Shown: positions 1-9,679 of the stretch, piece by piece | Position numbering within the stretch: position 1 is the first letter of the stretch | Layout of the letters: every line of letters starts with the position of its first letter | NCBI GenBank assembly: GCA_040217815.1 | Contig: JBEHWI010000012.1 | Coordinates: 30,625 to 94,624 of the forward strand | Source of the DNA: UBA5314 sp040217815 | GTDB lineage: Bacteria; Bacillota; Syntrophomonadia; Syntrophomonadales; Syntrophomonadaceae | Reading direction: 5' to 3' | Length of the DNA: 64,000 nt | Position numbers and translations under genes: made by a program | Notes under the pieces: generated by a model | Told to the model about the DNA's origin: nothing | Databases searched by the model: none | Seen by the model: only the letters and a program-made list of their open reading frames with translations

Positions 1-190
1 GAGCCAAAGGCAGATCCGTTTTTTTATGCTCCATAAGTTTAAGCAGGGGCTTTTACAGTATATTTACCTTCTTGATACAAACCCTTAATAAAGCCATCCC
101 GGGTTGTTAACAATACAATGTTACGATGATCACAGAACAAAATTCCCTTGGAACAAATATTTACGTTATAGGTATCGCAGGTGACTGTTT

Positions 191-1054
191 ATGAATAAAA
201 AAAAGCACCGGGTGGCTGAAAAATATATTGAAAAAGCGTTGATGATATGCGCAGCCGTATTTATCATTGCCATCATCATCATCAGCCTGTTTATATTTGC
301 CAGGGGGATCCCCTTAATAAACAAAGTAGGCCTGGGAGAATTCATATTTAACCTGAACTGGCTTCCCACCCGGGGAAGTTTCGGAATAGGAGCGATGTTC
401 ATAGGAACCCTGGCCGTAACTTTGACTGCATTGCTCTGGGCGGTTCCGCTCGGCCTTCTGACCGCTATATTTATAGCTGAAATAGCCCCCCGCAAAGCGG
501 GGCAGGTGATGGCAGAACTGGTCAGCCTGCTGGCGGGCATCCCATCAGTGGTATATGGCTTTCTCGGTTTGTTAGTGATTGTTCCATATATACGGGAGCA
601 CCTGGGTGGAAATGGACTCAGCATTCTGGCCGGGGCCATTATCCTGGGGATCATGATCCTGCCTACCATAATAAATATATCCCGCGATGCCATCCTGGCC
701 GTGCCAGAGGACTACAAGATCAACTCCCTGGCTCTGGGAGCCAGTCACCACCAGACCATCGGAAGAGTTGTTTTACCGGCGGCCTGCTCCGGGATTATTA
801 CCGCTATCGTACTGGGTATGGGGAGGGCGGTAGGCGAGACCATGGCGGTGGTAATGGTTACGGGTAATTCAACCATATTCCCTGACAGTATTCTGAGCCC
901 GGTGCGAACCATGACCAGCAATATAGTTTTGGAAATGGGTTATGCCACCGGAGACCACCAGGCGGCTCTCTTTGCCACCGGGGTGGTTCTGTTTATTTTC
1001 ATTGTTTTGTTAAACCTGTCAGTAAACATCGCCCGGAACAGGGGGGCTGAATGA
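191..1054 (+). CDS. pstC: Phosphate ABC transporter permease PstC
   Basis: One of the two inner-membrane permeases of the high-affinity Pst phosphate importer. The 287-residue protein has hydrophobic segments spread along its length, as expected of a six-helix permease. The EAA-type loop that contacts the ATPase is visible around residues 175-205 (DAILAVP, then NSLALGAS). The ATG at 191 follows a weak GGTGA. It sits one base ahead of pstA and is clearly the first of four co-transcribed genes. A substrate-binding gene pstS normally comes first; bases 1-190 contain no recognisable part of one, so it either ends before the window or lies elsewhere. A TTAACA motif at about 107-112 could be half of a Pho box, but I see no convincing repeat. 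Confidence 0.95.
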   Translation: MNKKKHRVAEKYIEKALMICAAVFIIAIIIISLFIFARGIPLINKVGLGEFIFNLNWLPTRGSFGIGAMFIGTLAVTLTALLWAVPLGLLTAIFIAEIAPRKAGQVMAELVSLLAGIPSVVYGFLGLLVIVPYIREHLGGNGLSILAGAIILGIMILPTIINISRDAILAVPEDYKINSLALGASHHQTIGRVVLPAACSGIITAIVLGMGRAVGETMAVVMVTGNSTIFPDSILSPVRTMTSNIVLEMGYATGDHQAALFATGVVLFIFIVLLNLSVNIARNRGAE

Positions 1055-1055
1055 T

Positions 1056-1895
1056 ATGAATAATGATATTGAAGAAAAGGGTTTGACGGCACTGTACTGG
1101 CTGGCTGCTTCGCTAATAGTGATAATTCTTCTGGCTATCATAGGCTATATCTTTTTCCGGGGTATTGGAGTTATGAACCTCGATTTTATCACCAGCAAAC
1201 CCGGCGCGGGTGGAAAAATCGGGGGCATTCTGACCCCGATGCTGGGAACCATGTATACAACACTGGGAGCTCTACTCACTGCTGTGCCTATTGGCATTGG
1301 AACCGCTATCTACCTCGAAGAATATGCCCGGCGGCAAAACCTCTTTGCCTATCTTGTAAACCTGACCTCCGAGACTCTGGCAGGTATTCCCTCTATCGTC
1401 TACGGTCTGTTTGGTTTTGTTTTCTTCGTCCTGTACCTGGACCTTGGCTGGTCGATAATCTCCGCTAGTTTGACTCTGGCTATAATGATCCTGCCCACCA
1501 TAACCAGGACGACCCAGGAAGCCATCCTGGCAGTGCCCCGTGAATACCGGGAAAACAGCCTGGCCCTAGGAGCCAGTAGCTGTCAGACCATCAGCAAAAT
1601 AGTATTGCCATCCGCCCTTCCCGGCATCATGACCGGAATAATATTGTCAATCGGCCGCGCGGTGGGGGAGACGGCGGCTCTTATTCTTACCGCAGGAAGT
1701 TCTCTGGGTATGCCGGAAAGCCTGGTTGACCCGGCCCGAACCCTGTCAGTGCACCTATATATTTTGGCAATGGAGGGAATCTCCATGCCCCGCGCCTTTG
1801 GAACAGCCCTGGCAATTGTAATTATGATCTTGATGATAAACTACCTGGCCGGTTGGAGCATGCGCAGACTATCTCGAAGCGGTCGATATAAATGA
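1056..1895 (+). CDS. pstA: Phosphate ABC transporter permease PstA
   Basis: Second membrane permease of the Pst importer, 279 residues, paralogous to PstC. The EAA loop motif (EAILAVP, then NSLALGASSCQT) lies near residues 158-180, and the SIGRAVGETAAL stretch is typical of PstA. The ATG is one base after the pstC stop, so the two are probably translationally coupled. The gene ends nine bases before pstB. Length and hydrophobic pattern are normal for the family and nothing looks damaged. Confidence 0.95.
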   Translation: MNNDIEEKGLTALYWLAASLIVIILLAIIGYIFFRGIGVMNLDFITSKPGAGGKIGGILTPMLGTMYTTLGALLTAVPIGIGTAIYLEEYARRQNLFAYLVNLTSETLAGIPSIVYGLFGFVFFVLYLDLGWSIISASLTLAIMILPTITRTTQEAILAVPREYRENSLALGASSCQTISKIVLPSALPGIMTGIILSIGRAVGETAALILTAGSSLGMPESLVDPARTLSVHLYILAMEGISMPRAFGTALAIVIMILMINYLAGWSMRRLSRSGRYK

Positions 1896-1904
1896 GGTGA
1901 TTTT

Positions 1905-2663
1905 ATGAATACAATAAAAATGGTAGCTGAGAACATAAACGTTTTTTACAAGGACTTTCATGCCCTGTACGACATCAACATGGACATTCAAAAGAATCTG
2001 GTGACTGCTTTGATCGGTCCTTCCGGATGTGGAAAATCAACTTTTCTTCGCACCCTCAACCGGTTGAATGAACTAATCGAGGGAACGGTAATTAAAGGTC
2101 AGGTGTATTTAGACGAAAGGCCGATTTACGACAAAACCCGGGATGTTATCGCCCTTCGCCGGGATGTCGGTATGGTGTTTCAGAAGCCTTCGGCTTTTCC
2201 CATGTCTATATATGACAATGTAGCTTATGGTCCCCGAGTGCACGGGATGAAAAACAAGGCCAATCTGGATGATGTGGTCGAAAAAAGCCTCAAGGCAGCC
2301 AACCTGTGGGACGAGGTGCATGACCGCCTGAAATCTCCGGCTAACAGGCTCTCCGGGGGACAGCAGCAGCGGCTGGTTATAGCCCGGGTTCTAGCGGTGG
2401 ATCCAGAAGTGATACTTATGGATGAGCCGGCTTCGGCTCTTGATCCGATATCCACCGCTAAGTTGGAAGAACTTATAAGGGAATTGAAACAGCGCTACAC
2501 CATAGTGATCGTCACCCACAACATGCAGCAGGCGGCGCGCATCTCCGACTTCACCGGTTTTTTTCTGAATGGCTGCCTGGTGGAGTTTAACCGCACCGAA
2601 GAAATATTTATTAATCCCGCTGACAAGAGAACCGAAGACTATATTACCGGCCGTTTCGGCTAA
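1905..2663 (+). CDS. pstB: Phosphate ABC transporter ATPase PstB
   Basis: ATP-hydrolysing subunit of the Pst importer, 252 residues, the usual length. It shows Walker A (GPSGCGKST, about residues 38-46), the ABC signature LSGGQQQR, Walker B (VILMDEPASALD) and the switch His in VTHNMQQAAR. The NRLNEL segment after Walker A is characteristic of PstB. A GAGGTG ribosome site precedes the ATG by about six bases. It follows pstA by nine bases and precedes phoU by thirteen. Confidence 0.97.
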   Translation: MNTIKMVAENINVFYKDFHALYDINMDIQKNLVTALIGPSGCGKSTFLRTLNRLNELIEGTVIKGQVYLDERPIYDKTRDVIALRRDVGMVFQKPSAFPMSIYDNVAYGPRVHGMKNKANLDDVVEKSLKAANLWDEVHDRLKSPANRLSGGQQQRLVIARVLAVDPEVILMDEPASALDPISTAKLEELIRELKQRYTIVIVTHNMQQAARISDFTGFFLNGCLVEFNRTEEIFINPADKRTEDYITGRFG

Positions 2664-2676
2664 TAGGAGGAGCGTT

Positions 2677-3354
2677 ATGGAAAAGGACACCAACACCGCC
2701 TCGGAGCTGGGTAAAATCAAAGAAGAGGTTTTAAAGATGGGACGCCTCCTGGAGGAGCAGGTTTACAAATCGGTGAAATCCCTGGCCGAAAAAAACCAGG
2801 ATCTTGCCAACGAGGTGGTTAAAAATGACGATATCGTCGATCAGATGGAATTGGCTATCGAAAGAAAGTGTCTGAATGTCCTGGCTCTTCATCAGCCTAT
2901 GGCCAAAGACCTGCGCCTCATAGCGACCATACTCCGAATCATTGTTGACATTGAGCGAATGGCTGATCACTGCGAGGACATCGCCCGCACCACCATAGAC
3001 CTGTATGATCAGCCTTATATAAAGAAGCTTATTGACATCCCCCGCATGGGAGGGTTGGCCCAACAGATGGTTGAGCTGGCCATGAACGCCCTGATCAATG
3101 AAGACACCAGCCTGGCCATGAGCATAATACCTCTGGAACAGGAGATGGATGGTTTATATAACCAGATCTTTAGAGAACTCCTTTCCTATATGATGCAGGA
3201 CCCCAAAACCATACCCCAGGCCACCAGGCTTTTGCTGGTTGCGGGAAACCTAGAACGTGTAGGCGATCATGCTACCAACATGGCAGAAATGGTTGTTTAC
3301 ATGGTGGAAGGCAAACGCATCGATATAAACCGGGCCGCTCGTACCCAGAATTAA
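2677..3354 (+). CDS. phoU: Phosphate signalling protein PhoU
   Basis: PhoU links the Pst transporter to phosphate-responsive signalling and restrains uptake when phosphate is plentiful. The 225-residue protein is all-helical in pattern. It carries the two repeated metal-binding signatures of the family (ERMADHCEDIAR near residue 95 and ERVGDHATNMAE near residue 195). The frame stays open upstream into pstB, but the ATG at 2677 is the sensible start because a strong AGGAGG at 2665-2670 precedes it. It is the last gene of the pst group; a 174-base gap follows. Confidence 0.95.
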   Translation: MEKDTNTASELGKIKEEVLKMGRLLEEQVYKSVKSLAEKNQDLANEVVKNDDIVDQMELAIERKCLNVLALHQPMAKDLRLIATILRIIVDIERMADHCEDIARTTIDLYDQPYIKKLIDIPRMGGLAQQMVELAMNALINEDTSLAMSIIPLEQEMDGLYNQIFRELLSYMMQDPKTIPQATRLLLVAGNLERVGDHATNMAEMVVYMVEGKRIDINRAARTQN

Positions 3355-3358
3355 CTTC

Positions 3359-3410
3359 GGGAACGTCCCCGTGTAACAAAGCCTCCGTCCCCCGGTTACT
3401 CTGTCCCCCT
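3359..3410. repeat. REP-like GTCCCC repeat cluster
   Basis: Three GTCCCC-containing units occur in 50 bases after phoU. Two are followed by GTAAC or GGTTAC (about 3363-3377 and 3384-3398) and a third lies at 3402-3408. This layout resembles the short palindromic repeats mobilised by REP-associated tyrosine transposases in clostridial genomes. A decayed transposase of that family is present at 52838. No clean stem-loop with a T-tract is visible, so I do not call it the pst terminator. Confidence 0.4.
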
Positions 3411-3528
3411 ATCGCACTTCCATCTAAAACCTTTCCTCATCGTATATTTTTCTTGACGTTTGCATTAAACTAGAAGGAAATATCCAGAAAAAAGCTGAAT
3501 ATTATACCAGTCGACAAGGAGTGATATT

Positions 3529-4362
3529 ATGAAGGCAAGTGTACTCATCCTGGTCGAAAACACCTCGCCTACACCCGGAATAGTTGGGGAATATGGATTT
3601 TCAGCCCTTTTGGAGATAAACGGCCGCTGTTTGCTATTTGACACTGGAAATGCCGGAGCAATTTTTGAAAATGCCCGGCAATTGCATGTGGATCTAAATG
3701 CAGTTGAGGCTGTTGTTCTCAGCCATGGGCATTTTGATCACAGTGGGGCTTTACAGAAATATCTCGAGATCTATGGCCCTAAAAAAGTATATGTCCATTC
3801 CGGTGCCTTCGCCCGGCGACCCCGGAAAACCAGGCATGGTTATGAGGAAATCGGCTGCCCCTGCAGTGAAGAGGACTTGAGCAAAGCAGGCGCACAGTTT
3901 GAATTTGTAGACAGTTTTACTGAGATACTGCCCGGTATATTTTTAAGCGGGTCCATACCCCGTCATACTGATTATGAAGATGTGGGAGGATTCGGCACTT
4001 TTAAGATCGAAATCGATGGTCAGATCAAGGATGATCCGATTGAAGACGACATGGCATTGTATATCAGCCACCCGCGCGGAACCATAATTTTAAGCGGTTG
4101 TGCCCATGCCGGAGTGATAAACACCATCAATTACGCGCGCGAAAAGCTTGATTCCCGGGTGCTGGCTTATATCGGAGGAACCCATCTGATAGGAGCCGCC
4201 CCTGGCCGGCTGCAAAAGACGGCCGAAGCCCTGAAAGAGATAAAAGTGGAAAAACTTATCGTCGCACATTGCACCGGCTTTGACGCGGCAGCCTACCTTC
4301 GACAGGAACTGGGTGAGAGCCTGGTTAAGGGCGAAGCAGGTATCAAATTTACCTTTGTATAA
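3529..4362 (+). CDS. MBL-fold metal-dependent hydrolase (COG1237-like)
   Basis: A 277-residue metallo-beta-lactamase-fold protein. The metal-binding motif HGHFDHSG lies around residues 66-73, and further ligands are likely in SGCAHAGVIN (about 191-200) and VAHCTGF near the C-terminus. The SGCAHAG and IGGTHL blocks match the COG1237 group, whose methanogen members are linked to methanopterin synthesis. The substrate of bacterial members is not settled, so I give no specific reaction. An AAGGAG ribosome site precedes the ATG. The gene ends 16 bases before the Lon-like protease, which may be co-transcribed. Confidence 0.85.
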   Translation: MKASVLILVENTSPTPGIVGEYGFSALLEINGRCLLFDTGNAGAIFENARQLHVDLNAVEAVVLSHGHFDHSGALQKYLEIYGPKKVYVHSGAFARRPRKTRHGYEEIGCPCSEEDLSKAGAQFEFVDSFTEILPGIFLSGSIPRHTDYEDVGGFGTFKIEIDGQIKDDPIEDDMALYISHPRGTIILSGCAHAGVINTINYAREKLDSRVLAYIGGTHLIGAAPGRLQKTAEALKEIKVEKLIVAHCTGFDAAAYLRQELGESLVKGEAGIKFTFV

Positions 4363-4378
4363 ATGGGAGGGCCATTGC

Positions 4379-6820
4379 TTGAACGTCAATAAATATCGCT
4401 TGCGAACCGGTCAACTGAGGAAAATATGCCAGCCTTCAATGTTTAAATTTGCCAGCACAAATGAATTGAAACCGCTAAAAAGGATCATCGGCCAGGAAAG
4501 AGCGGTGCGTTCTCTCGATTTTGGGCTGGATATGGAGATACCCGGCTATAATATCTATTTATCAGGCCCGCTGGGAACCGGCAAAACCACCCTGGCTAAA
4601 AATATGCTCGATGAAAAAGCGGCCGGCAAACCTGTTCCACCTGATTGGTGCTATGTCTACAACTTTGCTTTTCCCGACAGCCCCAGGAAGCTCATGCTGC
4701 CCCCCGGAAAAGGACGCGAATTCGCCCGGGATATGACCATCCAGGTGGAGAAGATGATCAAGAGTATTGTCAAAGCCCTGGAAGGAGAGGATTTCGAGAA
4801 CAAGAAATCCCGCATCCTGACCACTTTTTCGGAAGAAACCAGCGCCATGTACCTGGCCCTGGAAGAAGAAGCCCGTGCCAATGGATTTACAATATCCCAT
4901 AGCCAGACCGGGGTCAGCAGCGTTCCTCTCAAGGACGGGGAAGTCTTGAGTCAGGAAGACTACATGGCCATGAGCGAGGAAGAAAGGCAGGATTTACAGC
5001 GCCGCAGCTTTCTGGTGCAGGAGAGACTGAATGATGCTTTCCGCATGTATAAGGAGATGGAAAGGGGAACTAAATTCAGGATCAAGGCCCTGGAACAGGA
5101 AACCATCCGTTCGGTAGCCAGCAGCTTCCTATCCCACCTTTTTGAAAAATATCGCCTCTTTGAAGAAATCGTAAAACACCTGGAGGCCATGCAGCAAGAC
5201 CTGCTTGACAACAGCGAATTATTTGTCAAACAGGATGAAAACCCGGCTACTGGATTTTTCCGCAGCTTCAGCCGCCGCAACGCACTGCGACGTTATCAAG
5301 TTAATCTGTTTGTGGACAATTCTCATCTGCAGCAAGCCCCGGTGGTCTTTGAAAACAATCCCACCTACTCCAATCTCTTCGGGCAGATAGAATATGAAGG
5401 TGAATTTGGCGTACTGGCCACTGATTTCAGCAAGATAAAAGCGGGATCGATTCATAAGGCCAACGGCGGATACCTGGTCTTAAATGTGCTGGACGTTTTG
5501 AGAAATTATTATGTTTGGGATACCCTCAAAAGAGTCTTGAAGACCCGGGAAGCCAGGGTGGAGAGCGTAAGCCGCATGTACGGGATAAGCAATTCTGAAA
5601 CCTTGCAGCCTGAGCCCATTCCCATTGATATAAAGATAATCATGGTGGGCGAGGCCCTCTATTATTACCTGCTTTATTCCATAGACGAAGATTTCCCCAA
5701 AATATTTAAATTGAGGGCTGATTTCGATGCCCAAATGCCGCGCACCCGGAAGAGTATGACCGAATATGCCCGGTTTATTGCTTCGGTTTGCGAACATCAT
5801 AAACTGCGCCACCTTACCCCGGAAGCAGTGGCGCAGCTCATCGAGTACGGCAGCCGCATGGCCGGGGACCAGGAGAAGCTCTCCACCCAGTTCAATAAAC
5901 TGCTGGAGTTGATCAGTGAAGCTAACAACCTGGCTGCTCGGGAACAGACGCCTCTGGTGGAAGCTGAACAGATCAAGAAAGCACTCAAAGAAAAGCGCTA
6001 TCGCGAGTCTCTTTATGAAGAGAAGCTTCAGGAATACATCAACCGCGACATTTTAATAATCAATACGACCGGTTCCAAGGTTGGGGAACTCAATGGACTG
6101 GCCGTATACGAAATGGGTGGTTATTCTTTTGGCAAACCGGTTCGAATAACCGCCAAGGCCTTTATGGGTGAAAAAGGACTTACCAACATTGAACGTGAGA
6201 TACAATTGAGCGGCAGTATACATAGCAAGGGGGTTCTGACTCTGTCAGGCTACCTGGGAGCGCAATACGCTCAGAATAAACCCCTATCACTTTCGGCCAG
6301 CCTGACCTTCGAACAGAGCTATTCGGGGGTGGAGGGCGACAGCGCGTCAAGCGCGGAGCTCTACGCATTGCTGTCCGCTATATCAGGTGTTGAACTTGAC
6401 CAGGGCATCGCCGTAACCGGATCGGTTAATCAGAATGGTGAAGTTCAGGCGGTGGGCGGAGTGAATCAAAAGATTGAAGGCTTTTTTGAAGTCTGTCGTC
6501 ACCGCGGCCTTAACGGTAAACAAGGAGTCATTATACCCAGGCAAAACGTATCTCAGTTAATGCTGGATGAGGAGGTTGTGTCGGCTATCCTGGCCAAACA
6601 GTTCAACGTCTGGGCGGTCGATCACATTGATCAAGGCATAGAAATATTAAGCGGCAAAGAGGCTGGCAAAAGGAATAAGGACGGACGTTTTCCCGCCAGC
6701 AGCATGCACTATTTGGTGGACAAGAAATTAGAGGAATGGAACAAACTGGGCAGGAGGCGACTGGATGAAAAGAATGGGGATCACCGCGTCAAGAGGCTTG
6801 TGAGGAGGAGGGAGCATTGA
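4379..6820 (+). CDS. Lon-like ATP-dependent protease (AAA-associated, COG1067)
   Basis: A cytosolic ATP-driven serine protease related to LonB. The 813-residue protein has an N-terminal AAA-type ATPase region with Walker A (GPLGTGKTT, about residue 61). A long helical insert follows at about 120-300. The C-terminal Lon protease domain has its catalytic Ser in GDSASSAE and its Lys in NQKIEGFF. The start is chosen as TTG at 4379 because GGGAGG at 4365-4370 lies eight bases upstream; the frame stays open further upstream inside the previous gene. It overlaps the next gene by four bases. There is no Lon N-terminal substrate domain, which separates it from classical Lon. Confidence 0.88.
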   Translation: MNVNKYRLRTGQLRKICQPSMFKFASTNELKPLKRIIGQERAVRSLDFGLDMEIPGYNIYLSGPLGTGKTTLAKNMLDEKAAGKPVPPDWCYVYNFAFPDSPRKLMLPPGKGREFARDMTIQVEKMIKSIVKALEGEDFENKKSRILTTFSEETSAMYLALEEEARANGFTISHSQTGVSSVPLKDGEVLSQEDYMAMSEEERQDLQRRSFLVQERLNDAFRMYKEMERGTKFRIKALEQETIRSVASSFLSHLFEKYRLFEEIVKHLEAMQQDLLDNSELFVKQDENPATGFFRSFSRRNALRRYQVNLFVDNSHLQQAPVVFENNPTYSNLFGQIEYEGEFGVLATDFSKIKAGSIHKANGGYLVLNVLDVLRNYYVWDTLKRVLKTREARVESVSRMYGISNSETLQPEPIPIDIKIIMVGEALYYYLLYSIDEDFPKIFKLRADFDAQMPRTRKSMTEYARFIASVCEHHKLRHLTPEAVAQLIEYGSRMAGDQEKLSTQFNKLLELISEANNLAAREQTPLVEAEQIKKALKEKRYRESLYEEKLQEYINRDILIINTTGSKVGELNGLAVYEMGGYSFGKPVRITAKAFMGEKGLTNIEREIQLSGSIHSKGVLTLSGYLGAQYAQNKPLSLSASLTFEQSYSGVEGDSASSAELYALLSAISGVELDQGIAVTGSVNQNGEVQAVGGVNQKIEGFFEVCRHRGLNGKQGVIIPRQNVSQLMLDEEVVSAILAKQFNVWAVDHIDQGIEILSGKEAGKRNKDGRFPASSMHYLVDKKLEEWNKLGRRRLDEKNGDHRVKRLVRRREH

Positions 6821-7131
6821 AAAGAATTAGAATACTGACTGTCGCATTGATGGCGGCATTAATCCTGACGGCAGGCTGCAATGTCAATTACAAGCAAATG
6901 TTTAGTAGGGATAAAAAGGCTGAGGAGAAGCTATTTAGAGCCGAAATACATTTTGGGGAAAACGAAAAGGTAGTGGGGTACATTAAAAGCCTCGGCGTTC
7001 AAGAAGACGCCAAGGTTTACGTGGGCGGAGCATCTTTAAACTACCTTTATGACCAGCAGGGCAATATTGTAGGGTCCTATAATTATATGCGTGTCGAATA
7101 CATAAATATTTTGCCTGAAGAGCAAAGGTAA
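6817..7131 (+). CDS. Small lipoprotein of unknown function
   Basis: A 104-residue exported protein. The N-terminus is a lipoprotein signal: basic MKRIR, a hydrophobic run, then the lipobox LTAGC with the lipidated Cys near residue 20. The mature part is short and mixed, with no domain I recognise. The TTG start overlaps the stop of the Lon-like protease gene (ATTGA) and follows GGAGGAGGGAG, so translation is probably coupled. The pairing with a cytosolic protease is odd and gives no clear functional hint. Confidence 0.75.
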   Translation: MKRIRILTVALMAALILTAGCNVNYKQMFSRDKKAEEKLFRAEIHFGENEKVVGYIKSLGVQEDAKVYVGGASLNYLYDQQGNIVGSYNYMRVEYINILPEEQR

Positions 7132-7185
7132 TTACCATATTCGTGTAGAATTGTTATGAGGATATCAATAAGAGGAGGATTTACC

Positions 7186-8904
7186 GTGAAGCTTCTGGAA
7201 AGTTACGAGTTGTTTGCGCGAAAAATATCTGTTCGGATGCGGCTAATCATCATCTTTACTCTGCTGTTGGCTGCCGTGACTGGCGCTATGGGGTACTACG
7301 CGACCTCGGTAATGTCCAGCAAAATCCAAACCACAGCCGAGCAATCACTACAGGCTCAGTTGGCGTTGAGCAAAGCAATAATTGACTTGAACTATCCTGG
7401 CAACTGGAAGGTTGTAGATGGGAAGCTTCGCAAAGGAGACGTAACAATTGACGACAACTTTGCGGTGGTTGACTCGATCGGTAAAATGACCGGAAGCAAT
7501 GTAACTATCTTCCGCGGCGACACCCGGGTGTCCACCAATGTTATGAAAGACAATAAGCGGGCGGTTGGCACCCAGGCGGCAGCCGAGGTGATCCAGACTG
7601 TTTTGAAAGACGGGAAATCATTTGTCAGCCGGGTGCAGGTGGCCAATGTCGACAACTACACCTGCTATGAACCGGTAAAAGACGAAGCCGGTAAAATCGT
7701 GGGTATGGTGTTTGTGGGCGTTCCCTGCGCTCCCTATGACACCCTGGTGAATAACTTCCGAACCAGTATGTATGCTTATTCGGGAATAGCCGTCGTTTTA
7801 GGCTTGTTATTCGCTTTCTTGATAGCCTACACGGTATATAAACCGCTTGAGCGGTTGAATGTTGCAGTTGAAAAAGTAAGTGACGGTGATTTGAGCTACA
7901 AGATTCCTCATAAGGCAAAAGACGAACCAGGACAGCTGGCAGATAATGTCAATGTCATGATTGATAAGATATCCGGGCTGGTATCAAAGACCAAAAGCCT
8001 TACATCCAATGTCAGCGAATCAAGCGTCAATCTTGCCAAACGCTGCGAGATGAGCACCGGCTTGATGGAGGACATGACCATGAAAGCCATGGAGATGAGG
8101 GAGACCGCGAGTCAGCAGGCCCAGCTAAGTGAGCGCTCCCGGATGGGTATGAGTGAAATGTCGCAGGCCATCAAACAAGTGGCAGGAAGTGCCGAAGAGG
8201 TCTTGAATTCCGCCATGACCGCCACCAGCAAGGCCCGGGAAGGCGAGAACCAGATTGAGCGGGCTATTGAGCAGATGAATGTTATCAGCCGAACTGTAAA
8301 TTCCTCCTCCAAATTAGTGGAGGGCCTTGGCGCCAAGTCTACAGCTATAGGACAAATTGTTGATCTTATTGGCGGCATTGCCAACCAGACCAACCTGCTG
8401 GCCTTAAACGCTGCTATAGAGGCGGCTCATGCCGGTGAGCAGGGCAAAGGCTTTGCAGTGGTGGCCGAAGAAGTTCGGAAACTGGCCGAAGAATCAGGAG
8501 AAGCCGCTCAACGCATCGCTGATTTGATAAAAGAGATCCAGCTGGAAGCCGACCACAGTATAAAAGCCATGCAAGACGGGACCCGCGAGGTTAATCATGG
8601 AACCGAAGTTGTTTCCAATGCCGGCCATGCCTTCCGCAAGATAATCGAAGCGATCAGCCTGGTCAGCGAACAGATCCAGCAGATGACGGCTGCCAGCGAA
8701 GAAATGGCGGCCAGCATGGAATCGGCTGTGCAGTCTATTCAACAGGCCACTTCCAAAGCCGACGACAACTCCAAAGCATCCGCCGCAGTCAGCCAACTGG
8801 CCCAGGAGCAGATGGCTGGAATTGAAGAAGTTACTGCCTCAGTTGAATACCTCAATGGCATAGTTGCCGAGCTTGAGAAAGCCGTGGCCGTATTTAAGAT
8901 TTAA
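7186..8904 (+). CDS. Methyl-accepting chemotaxis protein with extracytoplasmic Cache-like sensor
   Basis: A membrane chemoreceptor that would signal to CheA/CheW. The 572-residue protein has a transmembrane helix near residues 20-40, an extracytoplasmic domain of about 150 residues of single-Cache type, and a second helix near 195-215. A HAMP domain follows (YKPLERLNVAVEKVSDGD). The long coiled-coil signalling domain has its conserved hairpin tip around EEVRKLAEESGEAA. The GTG at 7186 is preferred to an ATG at 7156 because AGAGGAGG sits seven bases ahead of it. It is monocistronic, followed by a terminator, and no other chemotaxis gene is in the window. The ligand cannot be read from sequence. 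Confidence 0.92.
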   Translation: MKLLESYELFARKISVRMRLIIIFTLLLAAVTGAMGYYATSVMSSKIQTTAEQSLQAQLALSKAIIDLNYPGNWKVVDGKLRKGDVTIDDNFAVVDSIGKMTGSNVTIFRGDTRVSTNVMKDNKRAVGTQAAAEVIQTVLKDGKSFVSRVQVANVDNYTCYEPVKDEAGKIVGMVFVGVPCAPYDTLVNNFRTSMYAYSGIAVVLGLLFAFLIAYTVYKPLERLNVAVEKVSDGDLSYKIPHKAKDEPGQLADNVNVMIDKISGLVSKTKSLTSNVSESSVNLAKRCEMSTGLMEDMTMKAMEMRETASQQAQLSERSRMGMSEMSQAIKQVAGSAEEVLNSAMTATSKAREGENQIERAIEQMNVISRTVNSSSKLVEGLGAKSTAIGQIVDLIGGIANQTNLLALNAAIEAAHAGEQGKGFAVVAEEVRKLAEESGEAAQRIADLIKEIQLEADHSIKAMQDGTREVNHGTEVVSNAGHAFRKIIEAISLVSEQIQQMTAASEEMAASMESAVQSIQQATSKADDNSKASAAVSQLAQEQMAGIEEVTASVEYLNGIVAELEKAVAVFKI

Positions 8905-8932
8905 ACCCGCCATTCAACAAAATGATATAATG

Positions 8933-8973
8933 ACGCAAAGCTCATTATTTAAGCGGTGGGCTTTGCGTTTTTT
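8933..8973 (+). terminator. Intrinsic terminator after the chemoreceptor gene
   Basis: A nine-base stem (ACGCAAAGC at 8933-8941 with GCTTTGCGT at 8960-8968) is followed by a run of Ts. It lies 28 bases after the chemoreceptor stop and just ahead of the next ribosome site. Confidence 0.8.
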
Positions 8974-8993
8974 ATTATAATCAAGGAGAAAAA

Positions 8994-9647
8994 ATGGGAG
9001 CTATCGTATTAAAAAAAATCCAGGAAAGAAACGGTCCAGGTTTTGGACTGGGTCTTAAGGAGTTTAATGTCAGTCTACAGGAGCTTTTGGACCAGATTAA
9101 TCATTTTATAGAAGCGGGCGGACTTCCCCGTTTGTGGCCCGAAACCGTAAAGCAATGCGCAGGCTGCCACCTTTGCTGCCATGAGCCGCTGCCGGTTACC
9201 AGTATTGATCTGGCAAGTATCTGCCGGGCTTTCCAAATAGATTTTATCGATGCTTTTAAATACCTGAACCTGGACGTAGACGGCAATGTTATTGATATAA
9301 CCTTAAAGAGGAGAAACGGTGACTGTATTTTTCTGAATAAACAGGGGCGCTGCCGCATATATAATGACCGCCCCTTCTTATGCCAGACTTATATCTGCTG
9401 CCACATGCATGAAGGGGTGGAAGAACTGCGCAGCCAGGTAGTCAATCAAGGTATGGATGAACTGGTCCGACTGGCCATCCTGCGATTTAAAAAAGAGGGT
9501 AAAACCCTGCCCGTTAGACAGGGAAATACTAAAAACGTCAGCCTGAACGACTGGCCGGTAAACTGCTTCAGCGGCAAAAGCACCTATGCCGAGATCCTTC
9601 TGGAAAATGTATTATCTTCAGATTTAAAGAAAGTTCTGTTAGTATAA
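8994..9647 (+). CDS. YkgJ-family cysteine cluster protein
   Basis: A 217-residue protein with two cysteine-rich patches. The first is C55-x2-C58-x2-C61-C62; the second, near residues 119-140, contains CRIYNDRPFLC and ICCH. This matches the zinc- or iron-chelating CxxCxxCC family (YkgJ/UPF0153), whose biochemical role is unsettled. It starts at an ATG after AAGGAG. The next three genes follow closely on the same strand, suggesting one transcript, but their products share no obvious pathway. Confidence 0.75.
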   Translation: MGAIVLKKIQERNGPGFGLGLKEFNVSLQELLDQINHFIEAGGLPRLWPETVKQCAGCHLCCHEPLPVTSIDLASICRAFQIDFIDAFKYLNLDVDGNVIDITLKRRNGDCIFLNKQGRCRIYNDRPFLCQTYICCHMHEGVEELRSQVVNQGMDELVRLAILRFKKEGKTLPVRQGNTKNVSLNDWPVNCFSGKSTYAEILLENVLSSDLKKVLLV

Positions 9648-9679
9648 GGTTAACAAAGTGAAGTCGGGGAGGTTTTATT

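Noticed and set aside
1..190. Tail of a pstS gene ahead of pstC
   Set aside because: Three frames are partly open but none shows a recognisable phosphate-binding-protein ending.
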